DNA of 15,514 bases from an uncultured Acidobacteriota bacterium (GTDB lineage: Bacteria; Acidobacteriota; JAAYUB01), in assembly GCA_937925645.1 (NCBI GenBank), contig CALAMB010000140.1, positions 1-15,514 of the forward strand, given 5' to 3'. The notes beneath the pieces are model-generated. The model was not told the DNA's origin. It did no database searches and saw only the letters and a list, made by a program, of their open reading frames with translations. Of the stretch, positions 7,127 through 14,849 are shown in pieces (positions within the stretch are counted from its first letter, which is position 1; every line of letters begins with the position of its first letter). A program made the translations under genes and the position numbers.

Positions 7127-8569
7127 TCAGCGCCAGTAACGCTCCCACTTGCCGTCGACGAGGGCCCGGATCTCCGGGCTCATGGCGACGGGCTCGGGCC
7201 AGGGCCGGGTGAAGCCTTCGCCGGGCCATTTGCGGGTCGCGTCGACCCCCATCTTCGATCCGAAATCGGGCAGGCGGGACGCGTGGTCCAGGCTGTCCAC
7301 GGGGCCCAGCACGAACTCCGTGTCCCGCTGCGGATCGATGTGGTTCAGGGCCGCCCAGGCCGTTTCGCTTAGGTCCTGGATGTTGACCGTGTCGTCCACC
7401 ACCAGGATGCACTTGGAGAACATCGCCTGGCCGAGCCCCCAGATGCCGTGCATCACCTTGCGCGCGTGGCCCGGATACGCCTTGCGGATGGCCACGATGA
7501 TCAGGTTGTGGAACACGCCCTCGAACGGCAGGTGGATGTCCACAATCTCCGGAAACTGCTTGCGGATCACCGGCAGGAGAATCCGTTCGATGGCCTTCCC
7601 CATCCAGCAGTCCTCCATGGGCGGCCGGCCGACGATGGTCGTGTGGTAAATCGGCTGGCGTTTCCGGGTGACGCATTGGACGTGGAACACCGGGTAGTCG
7701 TCCGCCAGCGAGTAGAAGCCGGTGTGGTCCCCGAACGGCCCTTCCCGCCGCAGCTCGCCGGGCTGGACGTAGCCCTCGAGCACGATCTCCGCCGTGGCCG
7801 GGACTTCCAGGTCCACCGTCCGGCAGGGAACCATCTCCACGGGGCCGCCGCGCAGGAATCCGGCGAAGATCATCTCATCGAAATCTTCGGGCAGGGGCAG
7901 CGTGGCGGCGAAGGTGACCACCGGATCGGCCCCGATCGCCACGGCCACCTCCAGGCGGCGGCCATCACCGAGACTCTCGCGATAGTGGCGGGCGCCCCCT
8001 TTGTGAATCTGCCAGTGCATGCCGGTGGTGGCGGCGTCGTGAAGCTGCAGCCGGTACATGCCGCAATTGCGCTTGCCGGTGGCCGGATCCCGCGTGAACA
8101 CCAGTGGGAGCGTGACGAAACGGCCGCCGTCGTCCGGCCAGCACTGGAGCACGGGCAGGTCCGCCAGGGAAAATCCCTCGGTGAGGATCACCTCCTGGCA
8201 GGGCCCGCTCCGGACGGTCTTGGGGAAGAAGCCGGCCAGGTCGGCCAGCTTGGGCAGCATCCGGATCTTGTCCGCGAGCGATGCCGGGCTTTTGAACTCG
8301 AGCAGATCCTGGACGCGGGCCGCCACGGCATCGAGGTCGGGTGCGCCCAAGGCCAGGCACATCCGCTCCAGGGTGCCGAACGCGTTGATCAGGACCGGGA
8401 TCTCCGACCCCTGGACATTTTCGAACAGGAGCGCCGGGCCGCCGGCCTTGACCACCCGGTCGGCGATCTCGGTGATCTCCAGCACCGGCGACACGCTCTC
8501 GCGGACGCGCCGGAGCTGGCCCGCCCGCTCCAGCGCCGTGATGAATTCATGCAGGTCGCGATAGGCCAC
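7127..8569 (-). CDS. ubiD: UbiD-family prenylated-FMN-dependent decarboxylase
   Basis: Protein of 480 residues, full length for UbiD. These enzymes use prenylated FMN, made by UbiX, to decarboxylate aromatic or unsaturated acids; the classical role is in ubiquinone synthesis, and relatives act in futalosine-pathway menaquinone synthesis. The metal and cofactor residues appear intact: N168 and R173 in NCGMYRLQ, H189 in HKGGA and E232 in DEMIFAG. The catalytic acidic region is ELRREGPFGDHTG (272-284). Start is GTG at 8569 with GGAG 7 nt upstream. It lies 33 bp after the HEAT gene and 54 bp before the LolA-like gene. No ubiX or other quinone gene is in view, so the substrate cannot be told from context. 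Confidence 0.93.
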   Translation of the reverse strand: MAYRDLHEFITALERAGQLRRVRESVSPVLEITEIADRVVKAGGPALLFENVQGSEIPVLINAFGTLERMCLALGAPDLDAVAARVQDLLEFKSPASLADKIRMLPKLADLAGFFPKTVRSGPCQEVILTEGFSLADLPVLQCWPDDGGRFVTLPLVFTRDPATGKRNCGMYRLQLHDAATTGMHWQIHKGGARHYRESLGDGRRLEVAVAIGADPVVTFAATLPLPEDFDEMIFAGFLRGGPVEMVPCRTVDLEVPATAEIVLEGYVQPGELRREGPFGDHTGFYSLADDYPVFHVQCVTRKRQPIYHTTIVGRPPMEDCWMGKAIERILLPVIRKQFPEIVDIHLPFEGVFHNLIIVAIRKAYPGHARKVMHGIWGLGQAMFSKCILVVDDTVNIQDLSETAWAALNHIDPQRDTEFVLGPVDSLDHASRLPDFGSKMGVDATRKWPGEGFTRPWPEPVAMSPEIRALVDGKWERYWR

Positions 8570-8602
8570 GCGCGCGCTCCGTTCCTCCGATTGCCGCGCC
8601 CG

Positions 8603-9964
8603 TCAGATCCCTTGCCGCGCCTGGATCCGACGGACCGCCACCATCGCCGCCGACGCGACGTCGGCGTCGCTGTCGTGGGTGTACGACTGGATTTCGGCCA
8701 AATTCTGCGCCGCCCCCGCCACTCCGATGGCTTCGAGGATGCGGATGCGGGTCTTGCCCTTGCTGGCGCGAAGGTGCGGGTACAGGTCGGCCAGCTGTTC
8801 GGGGGTCAGCTCCGCCAGATAGCCGAACATCTGGTCGCCGTGTTTCATGCCGCCCAGCTCACGCACCATGTCCTGCAACCGCTCCTTGTGCCCCAGGCGG
8901 TAGAACGCGTAGGCGAGCGCCAATTGGTATCGCTTTCCCTTGGCGCCCGCTGAGCGCTCCACCAGCGCCGGTTCGTACCGGGGATCGGCCAACCGGGCCA
9001 ACCCTTCCGCTGCGGCGACCCGGAAATCCTCCTTGTCGTGGCGCAGCGCGGGCAGATACAGTTTGGCCGCCCGGTCATCACCGATCAGGGCCAGCGCCTG
9101 CAGACATTTGAGCTGGAGGTCATCGGACGAGGAGGCGGGGATCACGCCGAACACCTTCTCGCGCTCCTTGATACCCATCTGGTAGATGTCCATGATGGCG
9201 TCCACCGACTCCTTGCAGCGCAGCAGGCCGCTGGTGAGGATCGCCTCATCGTGCACCGCCTTGTCGGGATCGTTCACGTACGGCACGAGCCGGCCGCAGG
9301 CGTCCGGGTCACCGATCTTGTAGAACGAGCGGAAGTATTCGATCTTGATCCCGTTCTCGGGTTCACGGGATAGCACGTCCTTCATCTGCGGCAGCGCCGC
9401 CCGGCCACGGAGAGTGCCCAGGCCCATCACGGCGGCCTTGCGCACGCCCGCTTCCGGGTCTTCGAGCCGCTGGGCCAAAGCCTGAACCGCGTCAGCCGAG
9501 ACGGGCACGTACGGCTCCACCACCAGCGTGTTGTAATCGCTGTCGAACGGGTTGAGGAATTCGATCACCTTCTTCGTCCCGGCGACAAAGCCGCTGTCGT
9601 CGACCACATAGACTTCCAGCAGGGCAGCGATCGCCTTTCGGCGGATGTCGGTCTCGGTATCCGCGATCATGGAGATGTAAGTGGGCAGCGCGCGGGGATC
9701 ATGGATTTTCGCCAGCGCCTCCAGAACCGCCAAGCGGACCGCCGGCTGGCTGTCCGCCGCCGCCTCCATGAGCGCCGGCACCACCTGGTTCAGCTTGTTG
9801 ACGCCGAGCAGCCGGGCCGCTTCCGCCCGCCGGTCCGGATCCGGGTGCTTCAGATCGTAAACCAATCCGTCGACGCTGACTTTGCGGGTTTGGGTCTGGG
9901 CCACGACGCCCGTCAACAGGGCTCCGCTCAGGAGCAGCAGCAGAATCAGGTGCATCTTGCGCAC
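8603..9964 (-). CDS. Exported HEAT-repeat protein
   Basis: Protein of 453 residues with a signal peptide (about 1-22, hydrophobic run LILLLLLSGALLTGVVA, then QTQ), followed almost entirely by HEAT/PBS-lyase-type helical repeats. Clear units are near 35-115 (for example RRAEAARLLGVNKLNQVVPAL and AVRLAVLEALAKIHDPRAL), 155-200, 205-260, 285-335 and 400-450. Such repeats form curved protein-binding solenoids without enzymatic activity of their own; a scaffold role is the likely reading. The start is GTG at 9964, chosen because GGAGA lies 6 nt upstream; the next ATG, three codons later, is too far from it. It is the first gene of the operon, behind a strong promoter and a leader of about 100 nt. 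The partner protein is unknown. Confidence 0.88.
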   Translation of the reverse strand: MRKMHLILLLLLSGALLTGVVAQTQTRKVSVDGLVYDLKHPDPDRRAEAARLLGVNKLNQVVPALMEAAADSQPAVRLAVLEALAKIHDPRALPTYISMIADTETDIRRKAIAALLEVYVVDDSGFVAGTKKVIEFLNPFDSDYNTLVVEPYVPVSADAVQALAQRLEDPEAGVRKAAVMGLGTLRGRAALPQMKDVLSREPENGIKIEYFRSFYKIGDPDACGRLVPYVNDPDKAVHDEAILTSGLLRCKESVDAIMDIYQMGIKEREKVFGVIPASSSDDLQLKCLQALALIGDDRAAKLYLPALRHDKEDFRVAAAEGLARLADPRYEPALVERSAGAKGKRYQLALAYAFYRLGHKERLQDMVRELGGMKHGDQMFGYLAELTPEQLADLYPHLRASKGKTRIRILEAIGVAGAAQNLAEIQSYTHDSDADVASAAMVAVRRIQARQGI

Positions 9965-10030
9965 GGTGTGTCTCCTTTGACGCGGCGACAGCCGGTTGGC
10001 CGCGCCGTCTGACGATCTCCCCCGATAGCG

Positions 10031-10055
10031 TTCCCGGGCCGACTGCACCCGGGAA
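10031..10055 (-). promoter_or_regulatory. Perfect hairpin in the leader of the HEAT-repeat operon
   Basis: TTCCCGGG (10031-10038) and CCCGGGAA (10048-10055) are perfect 8-bp complementary arms around a 9-nt loop. On the minus strand the stem starts roughly 10 nt after the predicted transcription start. It has no U-tract, so it is not a classical terminator. It could stabilise the 5' end of the mRNA or be an operator at DNA level. Confidence 0.55.
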
Positions 10056-10070
10056 TCATCGCTCCGCATT

Positions 10071-10099
10071 ATTATATGGGACGCTCCCGCCCAGTGCAA
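10071..10099 (-). promoter_or_regulatory. Sigma-70-type promoter of the HEAT-ubiD-LolA-like-rsmD operon
   Basis: On the minus strand TTGCAC (10099-10094) is followed after 17 bp by a perfect TATAAT (10076-10071). Transcription would start near 10064, about 100 nt before the GTG start at 9964. The 288-bp gap 9965-10252 holds this promoter, the leader hairpin and the divergent plus-strand promoter; I see no gene in it. Confidence 0.75.
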
Positions 10100-10161
10100 A
10101 ATCTTTCGACCGTCGGACGCGCCGGGAGCGCGCCATCCCCGCTTTCCGCCGGGCAGATTCT

Positions 10162-10191
10162 TTGCTTCCGCCAGCGGGAATATGGTATACA
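10162..10191 (+). promoter_or_regulatory. Sigma-70-type promoter of the plus-strand small protein-EamA-rluD group
   Basis: TTGCTT (10162-10167) is followed after 18 bp by TATACA (10186-10191). The predicted start near 10198 leaves about 55 nt before the ATG at 10253. It is divergent from the HEAT operon promoter, with 62 bp between the two -35 boxes. Confidence 0.55.
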
Positions 10192-10252
10192 AGAGGCGCG
10201 TCGCAGCCGTCCCGCCACGCAGGCAATCCGTCATCCGCGACGCGACACGCGC

Positions 10253-10459
10253 ATGTCCACAAACACACTGATCAGCTACGTTTTTTTGATTGCCGGCCTG
10301 GTGGATTTCATCGTCGTGCCGCGCGTTCTGCTCGGCGTCTGGCGCCGGCAGGGGCCGCCGGAGGCCACCCGGGCCAAACTGGTCCGGATGCTCCGGCTCA
10401 GCGGCCTGGCCCTGATCGTCATCGGCGTGCTGTTCTTCTATCAGATTCTGAGCGTCTGA
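10253..10459 (+). CDS. Small two-helix membrane protein, 68 residues, unknown function
   Basis: The predicted protein has two hydrophobic segments, about 7-26 (ISYVFLIAGLVDFIVVPRVL) and 49-65 (LSGLALIVIGVLFFYQI), joined by a basic loop containing RRQGPPEATRAKLVRMLR, so a helical hairpin in the inner membrane is likely, with the basic loop in the cytoplasm. It lies 25 bp before the EamA gene and behind a reasonable promoter. The ATG has no strong ribosome binding site, the main weakness of the call. I do not recognise the family. It could be a small accessory subunit or an independent protein. Confidence 0.65.
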   Translation: MSTNTLISYVFLIAGLVDFIVVPRVLLGVWRRQGPPEATRAKLVRMLRLSGLALIVIGVLFFYQILSV

Positions 10460-10484
10460 TCCGGTTCCCCCTTCGGTCGCACCT

Positions 10485-11396
10485 ATGCCCACAAAGATTT
10501 CCGCCAGCCGCCTGGAAGTCGGAATATTCCTCCTGCTGTGCCTGTTTTGGGGTACCACCTGGCTGGCCATCAAACTGTCCCTGGCCACCATCCCGCCGGT
10601 GTTCGGCGTTGCCATCCGCTTCGCCGTCTCGGCCGCGCTGCTGCTCCTTCTGGCGCGGCTCCGCGGTGAAGGTGTGCCCCGGAACGGCGCCACGCATCTC
10701 AGCATCGCCGTCGTCGGCGCGTTTTCCTTCTGCGCCAGTTACCTGCTGGTCTACATCGGCGAACAATGGATCTCCTCGGGGCTGACGGCGATCGTGTTCG
10801 CCACGTTTCCGTTTTACATCGCCATTCTGGCCCACGTCGGTCTGCCCGACGAACGGCTGGGCGTCATGAAACTCGTCGGGGTGGGACTCGGTTTCGCCGG
10901 CATTTACGTGCTGTTCCGGCAGGAGCTGGGCGGCGGCGGCGACTCTCCGCTCGGCATCCTGATGATCCTCGGCGCCAGCCTGGCCTCGGCCGTCAGCAAC
11001 ATCGTGGGCAAGCGCCTGCTGCTGCGCAACGCCGTCCCGCTGGTCATGTTCAACGGTCTCAGCATGCTGTACGGCAACATCCTGGTGTGGATCATCTGGC
11101 TGCTGGCGGAGCGGCGGACGCCCGACCGGTGGACCGCCGAGGGCTTGCTGGCCACGCTCTACCTGGTGGTGTTCGGCACGGTCATCTCGTTCATCGCCTA
11201 TTACTGGCTCCTCAAGCGGGTGGACACCACGCGGGTGGCGATGATGACCTTCATCACCCCCGTCGTGGCGATGATCGCCGGCTGGCTGTTCCTGCGCGAA
11301 GCCGTATCGCCTTCCCTGCTGGCCGGCTCCGCCCTGATCCTGCTGGGCGTGTTTTGTACCTGGGCCGGATCCCGGAGGCCACATGGAGCGCATTAA
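10485..11396 (+). CDS. EamA-family (DMT superfamily) transporter
   Basis: Inner-membrane protein of 303 residues with ten predicted helices arranged as two EamA repeats, about residues 14-145 and 157-293. The first repeat starts with the typical FLLLCLFWGTTWLAIKLSL block (15-33), and the second ends with the usual pattern of a helix around ITPVVAMIAGWLFLREAVS (257-275) and a final helix to 294. Members of the RhaT/EamA group usually export amino acids or other small metabolites; nothing here shows the substrate. The gene follows the small membrane protein by 25 bp and overlaps rluD by 14 bp, so the three are probably cotranscribed. The ribosome binding site is weak. Confidence 0.93.
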   Translation: MPTKISASRLEVGIFLLLCLFWGTTWLAIKLSLATIPPVFGVAIRFAVSAALLLLLARLRGEGVPRNGATHLSIAVVGAFSFCASYLLVYIGEQWISSGLTAIVFATFPFYIAILAHVGLPDERLGVMKLVGVGLGFAGIYVLFRQELGGGGDSPLGILMILGASLASAVSNIVGKRLLLRNAVPLVMFNGLSMLYGNILVWIIWLLAERRTPDRWTAEGLLATLYLVVFGTVISFIAYYWLLKRVDTTRVAMMTFITPVVAMIAGWLFLREAVSPSLLAGSALILLGVFCTWAGSRRPHGAH

Positions 11397-12363
11397 GAAA
11401 TTCACCGCCGGCCCTGACGACGCCGGGTTGCGCGTGGACCGGGCGGTCCTGTTCCACGTGGACGGCGTCAGCCGCGCCCTGTTGCAGAAGGCCATCCGGG
11501 AGGGCCAGCTCACCGTCAACGGACTGCCCGTGAAGCCCAGCGACGCGCTGCGGCCCGGCGACAAGGTGGTTCTCCGGCTAACGCCGCGCGAGCCGCTTCG
11601 GATCGAGGCCCAGGAGCTGCCCCTCGAGATCGTGTACGAAGACGACCGGCTCATCGTGATCAACAAGCCCGCCGGACTGGTGGTGCACCCGGGCGCCGGC
11701 GTGGCCGACGGGACGCTGGCCAATGCCCTGGTCCATCATTTCGGCCGCCTGCCGGGCACTGAATCCCTCCGGCCCGGCATTATCCACCGGCTGGACAAGG
11801 AAACTTCCGGGCTGCTCCTGGTCACCCGGACCGAGGAGAGCATGCAGCGGCTGTCCGCGATGTTCCAAAAGCGGGAAATCTACAAGGAGTACGTCGCGCT
11901 GGTGTACGGCGCCATGAACGCGCCGCACGGAATCATCGACCGTCCCATCGGCCGCCATCCCGTCCACCGGATGAAGATGACCGTTCACGCGCCACGGGGA
12001 CGGGAATCCCGGACGGAGTGGTTTGTGGAAACCGTTTACGCCGGCTTGACGCTGCTGCGCGTGGTCCTGCACACCGGCCGCACTCACCAGATCCGCGTCC
12101 ACTTGTCGGCTCAAGGGCGTCCCATCGTCGGGGACACGTTGTACGGCGGCAGCCGGCCCATCCGGATCCGTCAGGGCGGCGCCGCTCGGACCATCGCCCC
12201 GCCCGACCGCTTCTTTCTGCACGCCCGGCGGTTGCGCTTCTTCAACCCATGGCTGAACCGGGAGATGGAATTCTGCGCCCCCCTGCCGGACGATCTGGCC
12301 CGGTTCCTCGAGCAACTGCCCCCCCCGGAGTCTTCCGCTCAGAACCGGCGCTTCAAAAGATAG
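11383..12363 (+). CDS. rluD: RluA/RluD-family 23S rRNA pseudouridine synthase
   Basis: Protein of 326 residues with an N-terminal S4 RNA-binding domain (about 15-62) and the RluA-type catalytic domain. The catalytic aspartate is D138 in IIHRLDKETSGLLLV (134-147). IVINKPAGLVVHPG (91-104), RTHQIRVHL near 225-235 and VGDTLYGG are standard family blocks. The S4 domain and length fit RluD, which in E. coli modifies U1911, U1915 and U1917 in helix 69 of 23S rRNA, better than RluA. GGAGG lies 4 nt upstream of the ATG, inside the end of the EamA gene, with which it overlaps by 14 bp. Its stop lies 25 bp inside the convergent M14 peptidase gene. Position specificity on the rRNA is inferred from family membership. 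Confidence 0.92.
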   Translation: MERIKKFTAGPDDAGLRVDRAVLFHVDGVSRALLQKAIREGQLTVNGLPVKPSDALRPGDKVVLRLTPREPLRIEAQELPLEIVYEDDRLIVINKPAGLVVHPGAGVADGTLANALVHHFGRLPGTESLRPGIIHRLDKETSGLLLVTRTEESMQRLSAMFQKREIYKEYVALVYGAMNAPHGIIDRPIGRHPVHRMKMTVHAPRGRESRTEWFVETVYAGLTLLRVVLHTGRTHQIRVHLSAQGRPIVGDTLYGGSRPIRIRQGGAARTIAPPDRFFLHARRLRFFNPWLNREMEFCAPLPDDLARFLEQLPPPESSAQNRRFKR

Positions 12364-14693
12364 AGATCGACGGTCGAGACATTGCCGTTGCCGTCCAGAT
12401 CCCCCTCCACCAGATCGAGCGCGTCGGCGGACACGTTGCCGGCCAGGTAGCCCGACAGCAACGCCAGGTCGGCGGCCGTGGCCGAGCCGTCGCCGTCCAC
12501 GTCACCCGTGGCATACCGCCGGCACACCCGCACCGAAAGGCCCAGTGACCAACCCGTGATCGTTCCGGCATCCGGCAACCTGCCGTCCACCGCCGCCAGG
12601 CCCCAGTCGCCGGCGGCAGTCACACCACGCAAAATATCCAACGAGTCTTCGGGCCGATAGGCGCCGGTGAATGGCGCCTGACCGGCGGTGATGGCGGTGC
12701 TGGCGTGCTGGTCAAAAATTGTGTGGGTGTAATTGTCGCCGGACCCGCCGTTCCCGCTGGACAGCTCGACGATCGTCCCGTCCGGGCCGAACAGGAACAA
12801 GCTGAGATCACTGACGTATGGATGGGTGATCTCCACTTGAACCGTCACGGCGGCCACCACGCCCTCCCGATCAGGGATTGTGAGCCAGGTGACGACGCCG
12901 GCGGGATCGCCGTCCGGGATCGGTTTCGGCACATCGGCGCCGTCGACCGCCACCACCGACTCTTCACCCAGTGCCGCCGTGAAAGTGTCCGTCACCATGC
13001 CCCGATCGGTTTCGGCCGTCACCTGCAGCAGGAGTTCCGCCGCGCACGAGGCCACGCCGCTGATTTTAAAACATAGATCGCGGGCGGAGACTGTGGCGAC
13101 GGCGCCGGGCGCCAGCTCGCCCACCACCAGTTCCCCGCAACGGACCTCAGCCGGACCGTCGGTCACCGCGAGCAGGACGGTCACATCGTAAACGGTTGCC
13201 GCGCCCGTATTTTGCACGGTGAGCGCCAATCCCCAGGTCTCGCCCGGATCCAGAAACGCGTCGCCGTTGCCGTCGAGCTCCTCCAGTTCCGCGTCGCCGA
13301 ATTCCAGTTCCGCTCTGGCGGTCATGGACACGTTCACGCGCGTGGCCGGACCCGCGCCGATCACGATGCCGTCCACGGTTGTCGGCTGGTAGCCCTCGGC
13401 TTCGAACACCAGCTGGTACGTTCCGGGCAGGAGGCGGCGATGGAAGTCGCCCACGTCGGGATCGGTGTAAAACGGCATATTTCGACCCGCCACGGTGACG
13501 ACAGCCGCCACGGGCTGGCCGGTATCGGCATCCGTCACCACGCCGCGGACACCCTGGTGGCATTCCGCCAGGTAGGCGAGCAGGCTGTCCCGGTTGTCTT
13601 CCCAGAGCCCGGGCAGGGCGGCGGCATCCGGCCATTTGATGTCGCCAAGCTCCCCCGTCAGGTCCATGCATCCCATCCAGTTATAGCTCCAATCCTGAAG
13701 CCCCCCGAACAGCGCGTACCAGTCGTTGCCGTTGGTGATGCCGTGCTCGAAGAGCGGGCTGTTCCACATGGGCGGGTTGGCCGCCGCGTACGTCTCGGCC
13801 GTGTGGATGAACACGTCGTCGTCGGGGCAGGCGGCGTACATGCCCGAGGGGAGCGTGGCGCTGTCCCACGGATAATTCATCACCAGGGCTCCGCCGTGGA
13901 AATTGGCGGACATCACCGGCCGCCGTTCGCCAAAAAACATCATCACGTGTTGCGTTTCCGCCTCGCGGCCATTCGGCGTGTTATCCGGATCGCTGATCCG
14001 GTCCGGAAAATTCCGGTTCAAATCCACACCGTTGGCGTTGTACCGGGATCCGGCGGCATGGCCGTCGGGATTGAGCATGGGGAGGATGTAGATTTCCGTC
14101 TCATCCACCAGCCCGGTGACCGTATCGTCCGTGCCGTACCTGTCAAGGAGGTATCGGCTGAGGTAAACAAGCATCTCGGTGCCCACGGGCTCGTTCCCAT
14201 GGATGGTGGAGGCGTAGCGGAATTCCGGCTCGTCCTCATCGGCGTCCGGATGATCGGAAATCTTCAGCACCCACAGTTCCCGGTTCTGAACCGATCGGCC
14301 CGCCGAGAGCAGCCGGCAGATGTTGGGATAGCTCGCCGCCAGGTTTTGCAGCTCCGCGGTCAGCTCGTCATAATCGTGGTACGCCTCCAGGGGATCGCCC
14401 GACCGCTTGCCCTGCGCCTGGAGCGCCCGGTATTGTTCGGCGGCCGGGTCGGGCGCCCACGTGATGGCCAAGCCCAGGGCCGCCGCCTTTTCAAACTCCT
14501 CCCGGCTGACATAGACATGGACGGTGCGGCCGTCCACGCGGTCGATGTCCGAGCCCAATTCCTGCAACAGCCCAATGTCGGCGGGCGCCGACACCTCCAC
14601 CCGCGCCGTCCGGCGCTCCATGGCGCCCGACACCGTCTGGGCGATCACAATCACCGCCAGCCAAAAATAGCGCCGGATGCGTGCGGCTGCCAT
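12339..14693 (-). CDS. Secreted M14 zinc carboxypeptidase with P domain and C-terminal dockerin
   Basis: Protein of 784 residues. Domains in order: signal peptide 1-24 (hydrophobic run YFWLAVIVIAQTVSGA); prosegment-like region about 30-95; M14 catalytic domain about 103-380; carboxypeptidase regulatory-like beta sandwich 379-458 (GVVTDADTGQPVAAV); CARDB-like domain 462-580 with DGNGDAFLDPGET; P (proprotein convertase) domain about 588-724; type I dockerin 730-784 with two calcium-binding loops GDVDGDGSATAADL and GDLDGNGNVSTVDL. Zinc ligands H165 and E168 (HGNE) and H266, the DLNRNFP block with R227, and catalytic E348 in TGELGDIKWP are all present, so it should be active; the pattern is closest to the CPE/CPN-type subfamily. 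ATG 14693 is preferred to a TTG 36 nt upstream because it begins directly before the signal peptide. No clear promoter is visible. Confidence 0.93.
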   Translation of the reverse strand: MAAARIRRYFWLAVIVIAQTVSGAMERRTARVEVSAPADIGLLQELGSDIDRVDGRTVHVYVSREEFEKAAALGLAITWAPDPAAEQYRALQAQGKRSGDPLEAYHDYDELTAELQNLAASYPNICRLLSAGRSVQNRELWVLKISDHPDADEDEPEFRYASTIHGNEPVGTEMLVYLSRYLLDRYGTDDTVTGLVDETEIYILPMLNPDGHAAGSRYNANGVDLNRNFPDRISDPDNTPNGREAETQHVMMFFGERRPVMSANFHGGALVMNYPWDSATLPSGMYAACPDDDVFIHTAETYAAANPPMWNSPLFEHGITNGNDWYALFGGLQDWSYNWMGCMDLTGELGDIKWPDAAALPGLWEDNRDSLLAYLAECHQGVRGVVTDADTGQPVAAVVTVAGRNMPFYTDPDVGDFHRRLLPGTYQLVFEAEGYQPTTVDGIVIGAGPATRVNVSMTARAELEFGDAELEELDGNGDAFLDPGETWGLALTVQNTGAATVYDVTVLLAVTDGPAEVRCGELVVGELAPGAVATVSARDLCFKISGVASCAAELLLQVTAETDRGMVTDTFTAALGEESVVAVDGADVPKPIPDGDPAGVVTWLTIPDREGVVAAVTVQVEITHPYVSDLSLFLFGPDGTIVELSSGNGGSGDNYTHTIFDQHASTAITAGQAPFTGAYRPEDSLDILRGVTAAGDWGLAAVDGRLPDAGTITGWSLGLSVRVCRRYATGDVDGDGSATAADLALLSGYLAGNVSADALDLVEGDLDGNGNVSTVDLYLLKRRF

Positions 14694-14730
14694 GTGGTGC
14701 TCGTCTGCTCTACGGAAATCGTCAGCCAAC

Positions 14731-14755
14731 TTCCGGCCTGCCGTTCAGGCGGGAA
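14731..14755. other. Imperfect hairpin between sppA and the M14 peptidase gene
   Basis: TTCCGGCCTG (14731-14740) pairs with CAGGCGGGAA (14746-14755) in 9 of 10 positions around a 5-nt loop. It lies 41 bp after the sppA stop on the transcribed strand and has no U-tract. It could terminate or process the sppA transcript or sit in the leader of the peptidase mRNA. The 102-bp gap 14694-14795 holds no gene. Confidence 0.4.
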
Positions 14756-14779
14756 GCGGGTGCGGGCGCCGGCCGCCTC

Positions 14780-14849
14780 GCTCCGGGACCCGGACTCAAT
14801 GGATGTCCAGTGCGAAAGGCATCACCGCCAGCATGGCTCCGGGACCCGG
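14780..14849. repeat. 14-bp direct repeat flanking the sppA stop codon
   Basis: GCTCCGGGACCCGG occurs at 14780-14793, just downstream of the sppA stop, and again at 14836-14849 inside the gene, 56 bp apart. The core is itself palindromic: TCCGGG-A-CCCGGA in the first copy. No function is evident. Confidence 0.55.

Noticed and set aside
7448..8953. A 501-codon open frame on the plus strand across ubiD and the HEAT gene
   Set aside because: Spans two recognised genes and the gap between them, with a composition typical of GC-rich antisense frames.
9965..10705. An N-terminal extension of about 247 codons on the HEAT-repeat gene
   Set aside because: It would cross the perfect TATAAT promoter, the small-protein gene and the divergent promoter, and would bury the signal peptide; the GTG at 9964 has a good ribosome binding site.
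12364..12660. Rho-independent terminators between the convergent gene pairs
   Set aside because: Both convergent pairs overlap, and I found no GC stem followed by a T-run near either junction.
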